A stretch of DNA of 54,261 bases from Pseudomonadota bacterium (lineage in GTDB: Bacteria > Myxococcota_A > UBA9042 > GCA-2863065), in the NCBI GenBank assembly GCA_005776725.1, contig SXOO01000258.1, positions 1 to 54,261 on the forward strand, written 5' to 3'. Position 1 is the stretch's first letter; each line of letters opens with the position of its first letter. The translations under genes were made by a program, and so were the position numbers. Under the pieces are notes generated by a model. That model ran no database searches. It was not told the origin of the DNA and was given only the letters and a program-made list of their open reading frames with translations. Positions 1-8,223 of this stretch are shown here, in pieces.

Positions 1-1428
1 AGTCGGTGGCGTCCGCGAATGCCGAGTTGACGAGATGCGTGCCCTTCTCCGATGGAGTTCTTGTGAATCAAACGAGACCAACGGAGAGGGCATGCGCGTC
101 GAGGAGCTTACCCGAGTTGTCGGGCTGAAGGACATCGTCGTTGAGGGCATCGTGAGCGAGAGCGCTGAGCAGGTGCATCTGGCGGTTCGCCCCGCCAATG
201 ACCTGCCGCTCTGCCGGAAGTGTGGAGACCCTTGCCTGCTGGTGCACTCGACGAGGGCGCGTGTGGTGCGGCATCTCGATGCGTTCGGTCGCCGCACCTG
301 GATGGCCTTCGACTCCCGGATGGTCGACTGCCTGGCGTGTGGGCTCGGGGCCGAGGCGCTGTCCTTCGTCGACCCCGGCATGCGCACGAGCCGAGCCTTC
401 CGGCGCGCCGTGGGCGAACTCTGCGCCCTCCTCCCGCTCAAGCAGGTCGCCGAGGAACTCCACCTGTCGGAGGACACGGTTCGGACCATCGACAAGGAGT
501 ACTTGGCGGCGCAGTACCCGCCGCCAGACCTGTCGGACTTGCGCACGATCGCGATTGACGAGATCGCCTACCGGAAAGGCCACAAGTACCTGACGCTCAT
601 CCTCAACTACGAGAGTGGGGAGGTCATCTGGAGCGGCGAAGGGCGAAAGGAGGCGACCCTGGCGACGTTCTTCGCCGCACTCTCCCCGGAGGTCCGCGGC
701 CGCATCGAGTACGTCTCGATGGACATGGCCACGCCCTTCATCAACGCCGTCGCAGAGTGGTGCCCGAGGGCCGCCGTCGTGTTCGACCGGTTCGACGTCG
801 TCAAGCACATGAACGAGGCGGTGAACGACACCCGCAAAACCACGATGGCCAAGGCCGACGCGAAGATCCGCCGGAGCGTCAAGGGCAAGCGCTTCGTCCT
901 CCTGCGCCGGCGGGCGACCCTGACGGACAAGGACGCGGGCCGCCTGGAAGAGCTCTTGACGCTCAACACTGATCTCACCAAGGCCTACCTCATGAAGGAG
1001 GACTTCCAGCAGTTCTGGACGCTTCCCAGCCTCGCAGAGGCAGCTACGTTCCTCGATGCCTGGACTGCCGAGGCCGCTGACGCTGGCATTCCACCGATCG
1101 CCCGCGTCGGACGAATGCTTCAGAACCACCGAGCGGGTCTGCTCGCCTATCACCGTAGCCGCATCTCGAACGGGCTGCTCGAGGGGCTGAACAACAAAAT
1201 CAACGTACTGCGCCGCTCTCGGTATGCCTTCCGTGACCTCGAGTACTTCGGCCTGAAGATTCGCCAGTTGTCGATCGTGCGTTCCAAGCGACGGCATCAG
1301 ACGTACCCCCTCGTGGACGTTACGCGGGACGCTGCATGAGCATCGGCTATCAACTCAAGCCGTGGAGAGCCTCTTTCTTGAGGACACGCCGTATATCCTT
1401 GAGAGGAAGGCTGGAGACGGAAGAGCCC
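1..1428 (+). mobile_element. ISL3-family insertion sequence, left end outside window
   Basis: The element is defined by its transposase gene at 92-1339. ISL3 elements usually end in inverted repeats that begin GGCTCTTC; the sequence ggaagagccc at 1419-1428 is the inverse of such an end and is my candidate for the right terminus. No matching left repeat occurs in bases 1-91, so the left end must lie before the window. The 8-bp target duplication cannot be checked for the same reason. The element lies just downstream of addB, where an addA gene would often be expected. The family assignment is firm; the right boundary is tentative. Confidence 0.6.
92..1339 (+). CDS. ISL3-family transposase
   Basis: DDE transposase of the ISL3 family that moves its own element by cut and paste. 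The N-terminal part has a zinc-finger-like CxxC pair (CRKCGDPC) followed by a second pair (CLACG). Next comes a helix-turn-helix (KQVAEELHLSEDTVRTI). The catalytic region follows: first Asp in TIAIDEIAYRKGHKYLT, second Asp in VSMDMATPF, and Glu in NGLLEGLNNKINVLRR, the typical ISL3 spacing. The open frame extends up to position 35, but I prefer ATG at 92 because ggagaggg lies just upstream and the protein then begins in the normal family position. At 415 residues it is full length with no frameshift, so it may still be active. Confidence 0.93.
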   Translation: MRVEELTRVVGLKDIVVEGIVSESAEQVHLAVRPANDLPLCRKCGDPCLLVHSTRARVVRHLDAFGRRTWMAFDSRMVDCLACGLGAEALSFVDPGMRTSRAFRRAVGELCALLPLKQVAEELHLSEDTVRTIDKEYLAAQYPPPDLSDLRTIAIDEIAYRKGHKYLTLILNYESGEVIWSGEGRKEATLATFFAALSPEVRGRIEYVSMDMATPFINAVAEWCPRAAVVFDRFDVVKHMNEAVNDTRKTTMAKADAKIRRSVKGKRFVLLRRRATLTDKDAGRLEELLTLNTDLTKAYLMKEDFQQFWTLPSLAEAATFLDAWTAEAADAGIPPIARVGRMLQNHRAGLLAYHRSRISNGLLEGLNNKINVLRRSRYAFRDLEYFGLKIRQLSIVRSKRRHQTYPLVDVTRDAA

Positions 1429-1537
1429 TCGACCTTGCAGGGCCAGGGGCTCAGATGCCGTGCCTCGGGGAAAGTCCAATCTAAGTGAGTGCTCTTTGCT
1501 TGCGGCGTATTCAGTGGGCGCGACGTTTGCCGACAGG
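1340..1537. other. Intergenic: IS right flank and region 3' of addB
   Basis: These 198 bases lie between the transposase stop and the stop of the minus-strand nuclease gene. They hold the candidate IS right end at 1419-1428 and no convincing gene. No clear Rho-independent terminator was seen on either strand. Confidence 0.5.
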
Positions 1538-4500
1538 TCACGGGGCGGGAGGCTCGGGGGCGGCGCCGTCCGCGAGGCGGTAGTAGGCGTGGATCAGCTG
1601 CCCGTAGTCGTCCAGGGGGGCGTCCTGACCCAGCCGCTCGAGGCGTCGAGTAGCGGGACGGTGCGCCCGCAGACAGGTGGCCGTGACGTCGCAGCCACTG
1701 CACCCCGCGCTCCGGCGCAGCGGGAAGGCGCCGCCCTCGAGGAGCCTCACGGCCAGCTCCAGCACGTGCCGCGCGGCCTCCGTGAGGCGCTGCTGGTCAA
1801 GCACGTCCGCCCCGACGACGGCGTGGCCCCCGGACTCGGGGAGGAACTCGAAGCCCACCCAGGACGGCTCCTGGGCGTCGGCCTCCGCGAGCCAGGTGTA
1901 GAACGGCGCCTGGAGGCGTCGGCCCCGGCGCACCGCGTCGACCAGCTCGCGCGCCTCGGGCTTGCCGGTCTTGAGGTCCGCGTAGCGACGGCGTCCGTCG
2001 GGTGAGCGGTCGACCCGGTCGATCCGCGCTTCGATCGTGACGGAGCGACCGCTGGGCAGCGTCAACGCGGCGCGTTTGTGCACCTCGGTCGCCTCGGGCC
2101 GCGGGCCTGGCACCGAGAAGCGGCCGCGCATCATCTCGACGAGGCCCTCCACGCGGACAGCCACCTCGGGGGCCGCCACGGCCACCGCCAGGCGAGCGCC
2201 CAGGCCCCCATCCTCGGCCTTGGCGCGGTGGGCCAGCTCGGACCCCGCCGCGTCGCGGGCCACGAGGAGCGCGTCGTCCCAGGTGAGCGGGTCGGCGCCG
2301 TCGGTCCCAGCGAGCCACGCCACGAGGCGTTCGTGGACGGCGTGCGTCACGTTGCCCACCAGGACAGGGTCGGGCTCAGGAAGGCCGAGGCCGCCGTCCG
2401 TGGCCCCCACGCGCAACACGCGCTCCACGAAGAACCGCCACGGGCAGCTCATGAGGGCCTCGACTCGCGTGGGGGCGATAGCGCGATCGAGCTGCGGCCT
2501 CATGAGCGCGTCACCCGGGCCGTGGCCCACCAGGCCGTCCCGCGCTCCCGGAGCGGACCCCAGCCGGTCGCGGTATTGCGCTGCGACCAGCGCCGCCGCC
2601 AGTGACGGCCTCCGCTCCGCGGTGGCCACGCGGACCAGGGTGTCGGACGCCTCGAGGCCGAGTTCCGTAGCAGCCAGGAGACCCAGATCACGCGGCACCA
2701 AGGCGCCCCAGCGCTTCTCGCCGGCGAGCTGTCGGAGCGCGTCCGCGGCGCGGCGCGGGATGTTCACGTGGTGCGCCGCGCGGACGGACTCGAGGAAGGG
2801 GCTGGCCGCCACGGCCTTGCCCTCGTCGTCCGAGCGCTGGTGCACCAGCGTGAGCGCGCGGGTGGCCGCGCCGACGGCGTGGTCGAACAGCAAGCGCTCC
2901 TCCGCGTACCCGCGCTCCTTGACGGGCAAGGCCTCGAGCCCCAGGTCCGACGCGAGGCGCCGACGAACGGCGTCCGGGAGCAGGGGGTCTTCGCGGATCG
3001 CTCGAGGCCATCGCCGCCGATCCAGTCCGATGAGCCAGAGGCGCTCGAAGCTGAACCCCCGCGCGGCCATCACGTCCATGACCCGCACGCCGCCGCGGGG
3101 CGGCTCCTCCACCTCGAAGCCGTCCAGGATGCGGAGCGCCGCGCGGACGAAGGCCCGGCGCCCCACCGCGATCGGCGTGGCGTCGAGCGCGGCCTTCACC
3201 GACTCGAGCGCGCTGACCTGGACGGTGGTCGGGGGCCCCATGACCGCGCGAACGAGCGCCAGCAGGCTGGCGTGGTGCCCCGCCACGTCGGTCTCGTCGG
3301 GCCAGGCCGCGAGCACGCGCGCGGCGCCCACCACACGCGCCCCGAGTGCTCGGCCGGCCTCGGCGTGGAGCGCCACGGGGACCTCGTCGTCGGCGTCGCG
3401 CAGGGAGCGTGACTCGAGGAGCGCGTGGCCTTCCACGAGCCGCTCGCCCAGGCGGAGGAGCGCCTCGCCCTCGTGCGCCCCGGCGCGGGCGACTGCAGCC
3501 TCGAACGCACCGACCCAGCCACCGAGCTCGAGGCGTACCGCGCGCCCCCCGTGCCTGAAGGCGTCGAAGAGCGCGGCGCGCTCGAGACCCCGCTCGGCCA
3601 GACCCAGGAGCGCGGTGAGGCCTCGCACCACACCGAACGCCCTGCCGGGAAGCGAGCGCCCGGCCCGCAGCGGGATGCCGGCGCGCCCGAAAGCCTCGCG
3701 GACCACGGGCAGGATGGACTGGATCTCCCGGCCGACCACGGCGAGCGAGTCGTGGGAGGCGCCCGCGAGGAGCGCCTCGCGGATCTCGCGCACCACCGTG
3801 TCGAGCTCACCCCGCACACCGGACACGGCGATGGTCCGGACCTCGCGCTCCGCTGTGAGCACCCGGGGCGCGTGCTCCACCCGCTGGACCGCAGGAAGTA
3901 TGAAAGTGTCGAAGATCCGCCGCAGGTAGTCGTCGGAGTCGGGGAGCGCCGAGGCGCCCTCACGCGGCCCGTTCTCAGGTGTTGGCCCCGCAGACGGCAG
4001 GAAGATCGTGGCGTTTCCGCCCCGCAACACCGCCTGGAGCAGCTCGGCCATGGCGCCGGTGACGTCGTAGAGGCCGTAGATCAGGAGGTGGCCGGGCGCG
4101 GCTTCGTAGCGCTCTGCCGCGAGGCGGAGACGATCCGCGCGCGTCACCAGGCCGGCCGCGTCGAGCGCCACGCGCAGCCCGGCCAGGGTCTGGAAGAGCT
4201 GGCGCGTGCGGAGGTCAGGACCCAGCGCCTCGTCGGCCGCCTCTAGCAGCCCCGCGTGGAAGCCGGCGTCGTCCAGATCGCGAAACGTGGCGAGCAGAGA
4301 CGCCTCGGGCTCGTCGAACGCGGCGATCCACTCGGGGAGCGGCCGGGCCGCCAGAAGCAGGCGCAGCACCTCGTCGGGCGCCTCTCGCACCTCGGGCGTG
4401 AGGCGCGCCGCGAAAGAGAAGAGCGGCGCCACGTCCACGCCGAGCCAGGTCCCGCCCGCCGAGCGCCCGAGCTCGCGGCGACACCACTCGAGCAGCGCGC

Positions 4501-4618
4501 TGCCGGGCACGATCACGGTGACCCGGGCGAGCGGCTCGGCCCGCTTCAGCGCCGCGACGCGGGCTACCAGCGCCGCCCACTGCGACGGGACGTCGGGTGC
4601 GAAGACCGCGGTAGACAC
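1538..4618 (-). CDS. addB: AddB-like PD-(D/E)XK nuclease
   Basis: Large protein (1026 aa) of the AddB/RexB class, which forms with AddA a helicase-nuclease that processes double-strand breaks for RecA. The C-terminal nuclease shows the motif YADLKTGKPEA near residue 877. It also carries the iron-sulfur cysteines typical of AddB: one in MSCPWRFFVERV near residue 722 and three in CSGCDVTATC near residue 967. No intact Walker A is visible at the N-terminus, as in AddB proteins that lack helicase activity. The start is GTG at 4618, directly after the TGA of the plsX-like gene (TGAGTG), so translation is coupled. No addA is present in the window; an ISL3 element sits downstream. Nuclease class is sure; the name AddB is likely. 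Confidence 0.82.
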   Translation of the reverse strand: MSTAVFAPDVPSQWAALVARVAALKRAEPLARVTVIVPGSALLEWCRRELGRSAGGTWLGVDVAPLFSFAARLTPEVREAPDEVLRLLLAARPLPEWIAAFDEPEASLLATFRDLDDAGFHAGLLEAADEALGPDLRTRQLFQTLAGLRVALDAAGLVTRADRLRLAAERYEAAPGHLLIYGLYDVTGAMAELLQAVLRGGNATIFLPSAGPTPENGPREGASALPDSDDYLRRIFDTFILPAVQRVEHAPRVLTAEREVRTIAVSGVRGELDTVVREIREALLAGASHDSLAVVGREIQSILPVVREAFGRAGIPLRAGRSLPGRAFGVVRGLTALLGLAERGLERAALFDAFRHGGRAVRLELGGWVGAFEAAVARAGAHEGEALLRLGERLVEGHALLESRSLRDADDEVPVALHAEAGRALGARVVGAARVLAAWPDETDVAGHHASLLALVRAVMGPPTTVQVSALESVKAALDATPIAVGRRAFVRAALRILDGFEVEEPPRGGVRVMDVMAARGFSFERLWLIGLDRRRWPRAIREDPLLPDAVRRRLASDLGLEALPVKERGYAEERLLFDHAVGAATRALTLVHQRSDDEGKAVAASPFLESVRAAHHVNIPRRAADALRQLAGEKRWGALVPRDLGLLAATELGLEASDTLVRVATAERRPSLAAALVAAQYRDRLGSAPGARDGLVGHGPGDALMRPQLDRAIAPTRVEALMSCPWRFFVERVLRVGATDGGLGLPEPDPVLVGNVTHAVHERLVAWLAGTDGADPLTWDDALLVARDAAGSELAHRAKAEDGGLGARLAVAVAAPEVAVRVEGLVEMMRGRFSVPGPRPEATEVHKRAALTLPSGRSVTIEARIDRVDRSPDGRRRYADLKTGKPEARELVDAVRRGRRLQAPFYTWLAEADAQEPSWVGFEFLPESGGHAVVGADVLDQQRLTEAARHVLELAVRLLEGGAFPLRRSAGCSGCDVTATCLRAHRPATRRLERLGQDAPLDDYGQLIHAYYRLADGAAPEPPAP

Positions 4619-5632
4619 TCAGCCGCCGGCCGCGGGGTCGTCGATGTGCCCGCTAGCGTCGCGCGCGTTTCGCAGGGCCAGCCCGAGGGCCTTCGGCATC
4701 TCGGCCTCCACGGCCTTCGCGGCCAGCCGGCACGCGTTGGCGAGGGAGCCGGCCTGAGAGCCGGGCAGGGCCAGGATCGCCACCCGGTCCAACCCGAGGA
4801 GCGGCGCGCCGCCGTAGGCTTTGTGTTCCACCACCTCGTGGAACCGCACCACGGCGTCTTCCAGCAGCTTGAGGCCGACGCGCCACGTGGTGCGCGTGCG
4901 GTACGCGCCCTTGGCCATCGAGACGAGCGCGTCGCCAACGCCGCCGAGCAGCCCGACCACCACCTGCCCGGTGAAGCCGTCGCAGACGATGACGTCGGCG
5001 GCGCCGCGGGGGATGTCGAGCCCCTCGACGGTGCCCACGTACCGGAGGCTGGAGTCGCTCTCGAGCCGGCGGTGGGCCTCGACGAGCTCAGGCGGGCCCA
5101 CGCGCGGGTCACGGCCAACGGAGAGGAGCCCCACCGTGGGCGCATCGATCTTCGAGACATGCTGGGCGTAGGCGGCGCCCATACGCGCCCAGGTGACGAA
5201 GTCGTCCGCCGTGGGTCGGAACGTGGCGCCCACGTCGAGGATCAGCGCGAAGGGGTCGTCGTGGCCTGGACGCGGCAGCGCCGGATACACGGCGCACAGC
5301 GGGGCCCGCCGCAGCGACCCGACGAGGCCGAAGTGGCTGAGGCACGCGCGGATGGCGCGCGGCGGGTCGCAGGCGGTGACCAGGGCGTCGCCGCCGTGGC
5401 CGCGGACGATCTCGGCGGCGTGCTCGACCGCTTGACCGAACGGAGCGGGCCGGACCCGAATCCGCTCGGCGTTGTGCGAGCGCCGGCTCAGCTCGCGATC
5501 GATGGCCGCCGGGTCGCCCACCAGGATCACGTCGAAGTTGGCTGTGGTGTCCAGGGACACAGCGGCCGCAGCCGCCACGGGCGCGGCGGGCGCGTGAGTG
5601 CCCCCCTCGGCGTCGAGCACAATCGTCGGCAC
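4619..5632 (-). CDS. plsX: PlsX-like phosphate acyltransferase, divergent
   Basis: PlsX makes acyl-phosphate from acyl-ACP for membrane phospholipid synthesis. The 337-aa protein is of normal length and keeps family landmarks: LDAEGGTHAP at the N-terminus, LDVGAT, VEGLDIPRGAADVIVCDGFTG in the middle (first 20 residues or so of the motif) and YGGAPLLGLD near the end. Other landmarks are altered: the usual SAGNTGA loop reads TACDPPRA, the Asp in GGDHAP is Thr, and the GHGS segment reads LPGS. It may therefore be a diverged paralogue rather than the housekeeping enzyme. It leads a two-gene unit with addB and is divergent from amtB. ATG start at 5632; upstream reads ggaggaat, a good ribosome site. 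Confidence 0.78.
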   Translation of the reverse strand: MPTIVLDAEGGTHAPAAPVAAAAAVSLDTTANFDVILVGDPAAIDRELSRRSHNAERIRVRPAPFGQAVEHAAEIVRGHGGDALVTACDPPRAIRACLSHFGLVGSLRRAPLCAVYPALPRPGHDDPFALILDVGATFRPTADDFVTWARMGAAYAQHVSKIDAPTVGLLSVGRDPRVGPPELVEAHRRLESDSSLRYVGTVEGLDIPRGAADVIVCDGFTGQVVVGLLGGVGDALVSMAKGAYRTRTTWRVGLKLLEDAVVRFHEVVEHKAYGGAPLLGLDRVAILALPGSQAGSLANACRLAAKAVEAEMPKALGLALRNARDASGHIDDPAAGG

Positions 5633-5788
5633 GGATTCCTCCGGAGCGGTTCGCGCCGAGGATACCGGCCGGGGGCCGTTGGGGATAGCCGGCGGAAATT
5701 CCTACGTGTGCGTGCCTTCTTTGGCAGAAAGCTACCTTCTCGTAGGCCTACGGCCCGGGCCCGGCCTCAGGATCCAGCTGTGACCGCG

Positions 5789-5803
5789 TGGCAAGGCTCT
5801 TGC
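5789..5803 (+). promoter_or_regulatory. Sigma-54 promoter of amtB-PII
   Basis: The sequence TGGCAAGGCTCTTGC matches the RpoN consensus TGGCAC-N5-TTGC, with GG at 5790-5791 and GC at 5802-5803 separated by exactly 10 bases. A start of transcription about 12 bases later would lie near 5815, leaving roughly 23 bases before the amtB ATG. Known biology: amtB-glnK operons are commonly driven by sigma-54 with NtrC under nitrogen limitation. The enhancer site itself I could not identify. Confidence 0.8.
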
Positions 5804-5837
5804 GTAGAGGGCGGCGCACCCGTCCCGAGGAGTCCCC

Positions 5838-7079
5838 ATGGTTGGAGCCGACATCGCCTGGATCATCGTCGCAAGCGGCCTCGTGCTGCTCATGACCCCT
5901 GCCCTCGCGTTCTTCTATGGGGGCCTCGTGCGCTCCAAGAACGCCTTGAACACCATGATGATGAGCTTCGCCGCGTTCGCGGTGGTGGGCGTCGTCTGGG
6001 TGTGCGTGGCGTACTCGCTCGCGTTCGCCCCAGGCAACGCCTGGATCGGTGGGCTCGACCACCTGTTCCTGAAAGGCGTCGACCTCGAGGCCAAGGGGAC
6101 GATCCCGCACCTCCTGTTCATGGCCTACCAGGGCACCTTCGCAATCATCACCGCCGCGCTGATCTCCGGCGCCGTGGTGGAGCGTATGCGCTTCGGGCCT
6201 TACCTCGCGTTCATCGCTTTGTGGACCGCCCTGGTCTACGCGCCCGTGGCGCACTGGGTGTGGGGCGGTGGCTGGCTCCAGACCGATGGCGCCCTGGACT
6301 TCGCTGGCGGCACTGTTGTGCACGTCAACGCGGCCGCGGCGGCCCTGGTCGCAGCGCTGGTCATCGGCCCTCGGGCAGACTACGGGCGGCAGGCCCCCCT
6401 GCCCCACAGCGTGCCGTTCGTGCTGCTGGGCACCGGCCTCCTGTGGTTCGGCTGGCTCGGGTTCAACGGCGGGAGCGCGCTCTCGGCCAGCCCGATCGCG
6501 GCGCTGGCGGCTGTGAACACGATTATCGCTCCCTGCGCCACCGCGCTCGTGTGGCTGGGCCTCGACTACGGCCGCACCGGCAAGTTCACCGCGGTGGGCC
6601 TCGCCACGGGGATCGTCGTGGGGCTCGTGGCCATCACGCCCGCCGCTGGTTTCATCTCTCCAATGAACGCCTTGCTCCTGGGCGGACTCGCAGCGATCCC
6701 GAGCTACGTCGGCATCATCATCCGGTCGCGGTCGCGCCTGGACGACTCGCTGGACGTCACGCCGGCGCACGGAGTCGGCGGGATTGTCGGCGCGCTACTC
6801 ACCGGCGTCTTCGCTGCGAAGGAGTGGGGAGGCGTCGACGGGCTGGTAGGGGGCAACCCCGGCCAGGTCGGCACGCAGGCGGTCGGCGTGGCCGCGGCGC
6901 TGGCGTATAGCGCCGTGGCCTCGTTCCTGCTGTTGAAGTTCATCGGGCTGTTCGGCGCGCTGCGCCCGACTGCGCGGAGCGAGGCAGTGGGCCTCGATCT
7001 CGGCGAACACGGCGAGGAGGGCTATACGACCGGCGACGGGGCGATCCTCGTCCTGCAGGCCAAGGAGACGACACGATGA
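5838..7079 (+). CDS. amtB: Ammonium transporter
   Basis: Trimeric inner-membrane channel for ammonium (Amt/Mep/Rh family), 413 aa with about eleven membrane helices. It opens with the typical N-terminal helix and FYGGLVRSKNALNTMM near residue 26. The two pore histidines are visible at H162 (GGTVVHVNAAAAAL) and H311 (DVTPAHGVGGI), and the gate phenylalanine at F101 (YQGTFAIITAALISG). A ribosome site gaggag precedes the ATG at 5838. Its 3' end overlaps the PII gene by ATGA, and the sigma-54 promoter at 5789 indicates expression under nitrogen shortage. All functional residues I looked for are present. Confidence 0.97.
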   Translation: MVGADIAWIIVASGLVLLMTPALAFFYGGLVRSKNALNTMMMSFAAFAVVGVVWVCVAYSLAFAPGNAWIGGLDHLFLKGVDLEAKGTIPHLLFMAYQGTFAIITAALISGAVVERMRFGPYLAFIALWTALVYAPVAHWVWGGGWLQTDGALDFAGGTVVHVNAAAAALVAALVIGPRADYGRQAPLPHSVPFVLLGTGLLWFGWLGFNGGSALSASPIAALAAVNTIIAPCATALVWLGLDYGRTGKFTAVGLATGIVVGLVAITPAAGFISPMNALLLGGLAAIPSYVGIIIRSRSRLDDSLDVTPAHGVGGIVGALLTGVFAAKEWGGVDGLVGGNPGQVGTQAVGVAAALAYSAVASFLLLKFIGLFGALRPTARSEAVGLDLGEHGEEGYTTGDGAILVLQAKETTR

Positions 7080-7441
7080 AGCTGGTCACTGCGATCATCC
7101 GCCCAGAGAAGCTCAACGCGGTCCTCGAGGCCCTATTCAAGGCCGACGTGCGCGGCCTCACCATCAGCCGATGTCACGGCCACGGCGGCGAGATCGTGGC
7201 CGTCACGAACTACCGCGGCACCACGGCCAAGATGGAGCTGCACGAGAAGATCAGGCTCGAGATCGGCGTCTCCGAGCCCTTCGTCGACATCGCCGTTCAG
7301 GCGGTCATGGCGGCGGCGCGCACCGGCGAGGTGGGCGATGGGAAGATCTTCGTGGTGCCGGTCGAGCGCGTGTACCGCATCCGGACGGGGGAGCTCGACA
7401 CCGAAGCCGTGACCCCTCCGATGACCGCTGGATCTATCTAG
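7076..7441 (+). CDS. glnK: PII signal transduction protein (GlnK/GlnB type)
   Basis: Trimeric nitrogen sensor (121 aa) that binds ATP/ADP and 2-oxoglutarate and usually plugs AmtB when nitrogen is plentiful. The second PII signature is clear (TGEVGDGKIFVVPVERVYRIRTGE, residues about 82-105), as is MKLVTAIIRPEKL at the start. The T-loop is unusual: it keeps Y46-R47-G48 but then reads TTAKMEL, so the position of the uridylylated Tyr51 is Ala51, and the conserved Gln39 is Glu39. Control by GlnD-type uridylylation is therefore unlikely. It overlaps amtB by four bases and shares its sigma-54 promoter. Confidence 0.95.
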   Translation: MKLVTAIIRPEKLNAVLEALFKADVRGLTISRCHGHGGEIVAVTNYRGTTAKMELHEKIRLEIGVSEPFVDIAVQAVMAAARTGEVGDGKIFVVPVERVYRIRTGELDTEAVTPPMTAGSI

Positions 7442-7538
7442 GAGCCGCTCCGTGCGGGTAGGCGGCTGAGATCGGTCGCCACGGCGCGGCGTTCGCCTCC
7501 ACGGCGGGCGCCTCCCTGAGAGCCGTTCAGTGAGCGGC

Positions 7539-7568
7539 TTGACGCCCCGGAGAACCGACCCGTAGGCT
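7539..7568 (+). promoter_or_regulatory. Possible sigma-70-type promoter for the gene at 7615
   Basis: TTGACG at 7539-7544 and TAGGCT at 7563-7568 are separated by 18 bases and lie in the only gap between the amtB-PII unit and the next gene. The -10 box is a weak match, so this is a suggestion only. Confidence 0.3.
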
Positions 7569-7614
7569 GCCCGCCACCGGCCCGTTCTGGGCCTCGTCAC
7601 GGAGGTCCCACACC

Positions 7615-8223
7615 ATGATCCATGAGCAAAGCAAGATGCTCGAGCTGATGCGCGAGTTTCTTGGGGAAGACCTGGTCCGCCTCCGCGTCGACGGATACGA
7701 CCTGCACGAAGACTTCTCGCGGGAAGACACGCGGATGGCGTGCACCATCCGGCACGTCGACGGCCACACGGACGTGATCGAGGGCCGCGGGGTCGGCCCA
7801 ATCGACGCGTTCTTCAAGGGCCTCATCGAGCGGATGGCGCGCGACTATCCGTCGCTCGAGTCGCTGGTAATCGACAAGTTCGTCGTGGTGGGCAAGCTCG
7901 GCGACGGGCGAGGCAGCCAGTCGGACGCGCTGGCCAGCGTCACCGTTGGCATCCGCAACAGCCGGGGCAGCCACTTCGAGTTCGTGTCCGAGTCGCGCTC
8001 GGTCACGCGGTCGGGCATCGAGGCCACGCTGCGCGCCGCCGAGTACTTCATGTCGAGCGAGCTCGCGTTCAAGAAGGCCTACAAGGCGCTCCAGAACGCG
8101 CGGGAGTCCAAGCGGCCCGAGCTCGTAGCGCGGTACACCGATCTCATGAGCCAGCTCGTGAAGAACACGTCGTACTCCGACGTGATCGAGCAGATCCGCT
8201 CGGAGTTCGAGGGCAGCCGCTGA
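7615..8223 (+). CDS. Stand-alone LeuA-type regulatory (dimer) domain protein
   Basis: A 202-aa protein whose residues about 55-150 match the C-terminal allosteric domain of 2-isopropylmalate/citramalate synthases: EGRGVGPIDAFFKGL, then SQSDALASVTVGIRN, then a Gly-rich return and the helix GIEATLRAAEYFM. In LeuA this domain binds leucine and controls the catalytic barrel. Here there is no catalytic domain at all. After the domain comes an extra helical tail of about 50 residues. It could be a free effector-binding subunit or a scaffold protein; the role is unknown. ATG at 7615 follows ggaggtccc. The next gene starts at its stop codon. Confidence 0.72.
   Translation: MIHEQSKMLELMREFLGEDLVRLRVDGYDLHEDFSREDTRMACTIRHVDGHTDVIEGRGVGPIDAFFKGLIERMARDYPSLESLVIDKFVVVGKLGDGRGSQSDALASVTVGIRNSRGSHFEFVSESRSVTRSGIEATLRAAEYFMSSELAFKKAYKALQNARESKRPELVARYTDLMSQLVKNTSYSDVIEQIRSEFEGSR

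Noticed and set aside
4256..6910. A plus-strand open frame of 884 codons across addB, plsX and amtB
   Set aside because: It crosses three real genes on both strands and has no family features; amtB and PlsX motifs lie in other frames.
7443..7467. A hairpin after the PII gene as a Rho-independent terminator
   Set aside because: The stem AGCCGC/GCGGCT has a 13-base loop and no run of T after it.
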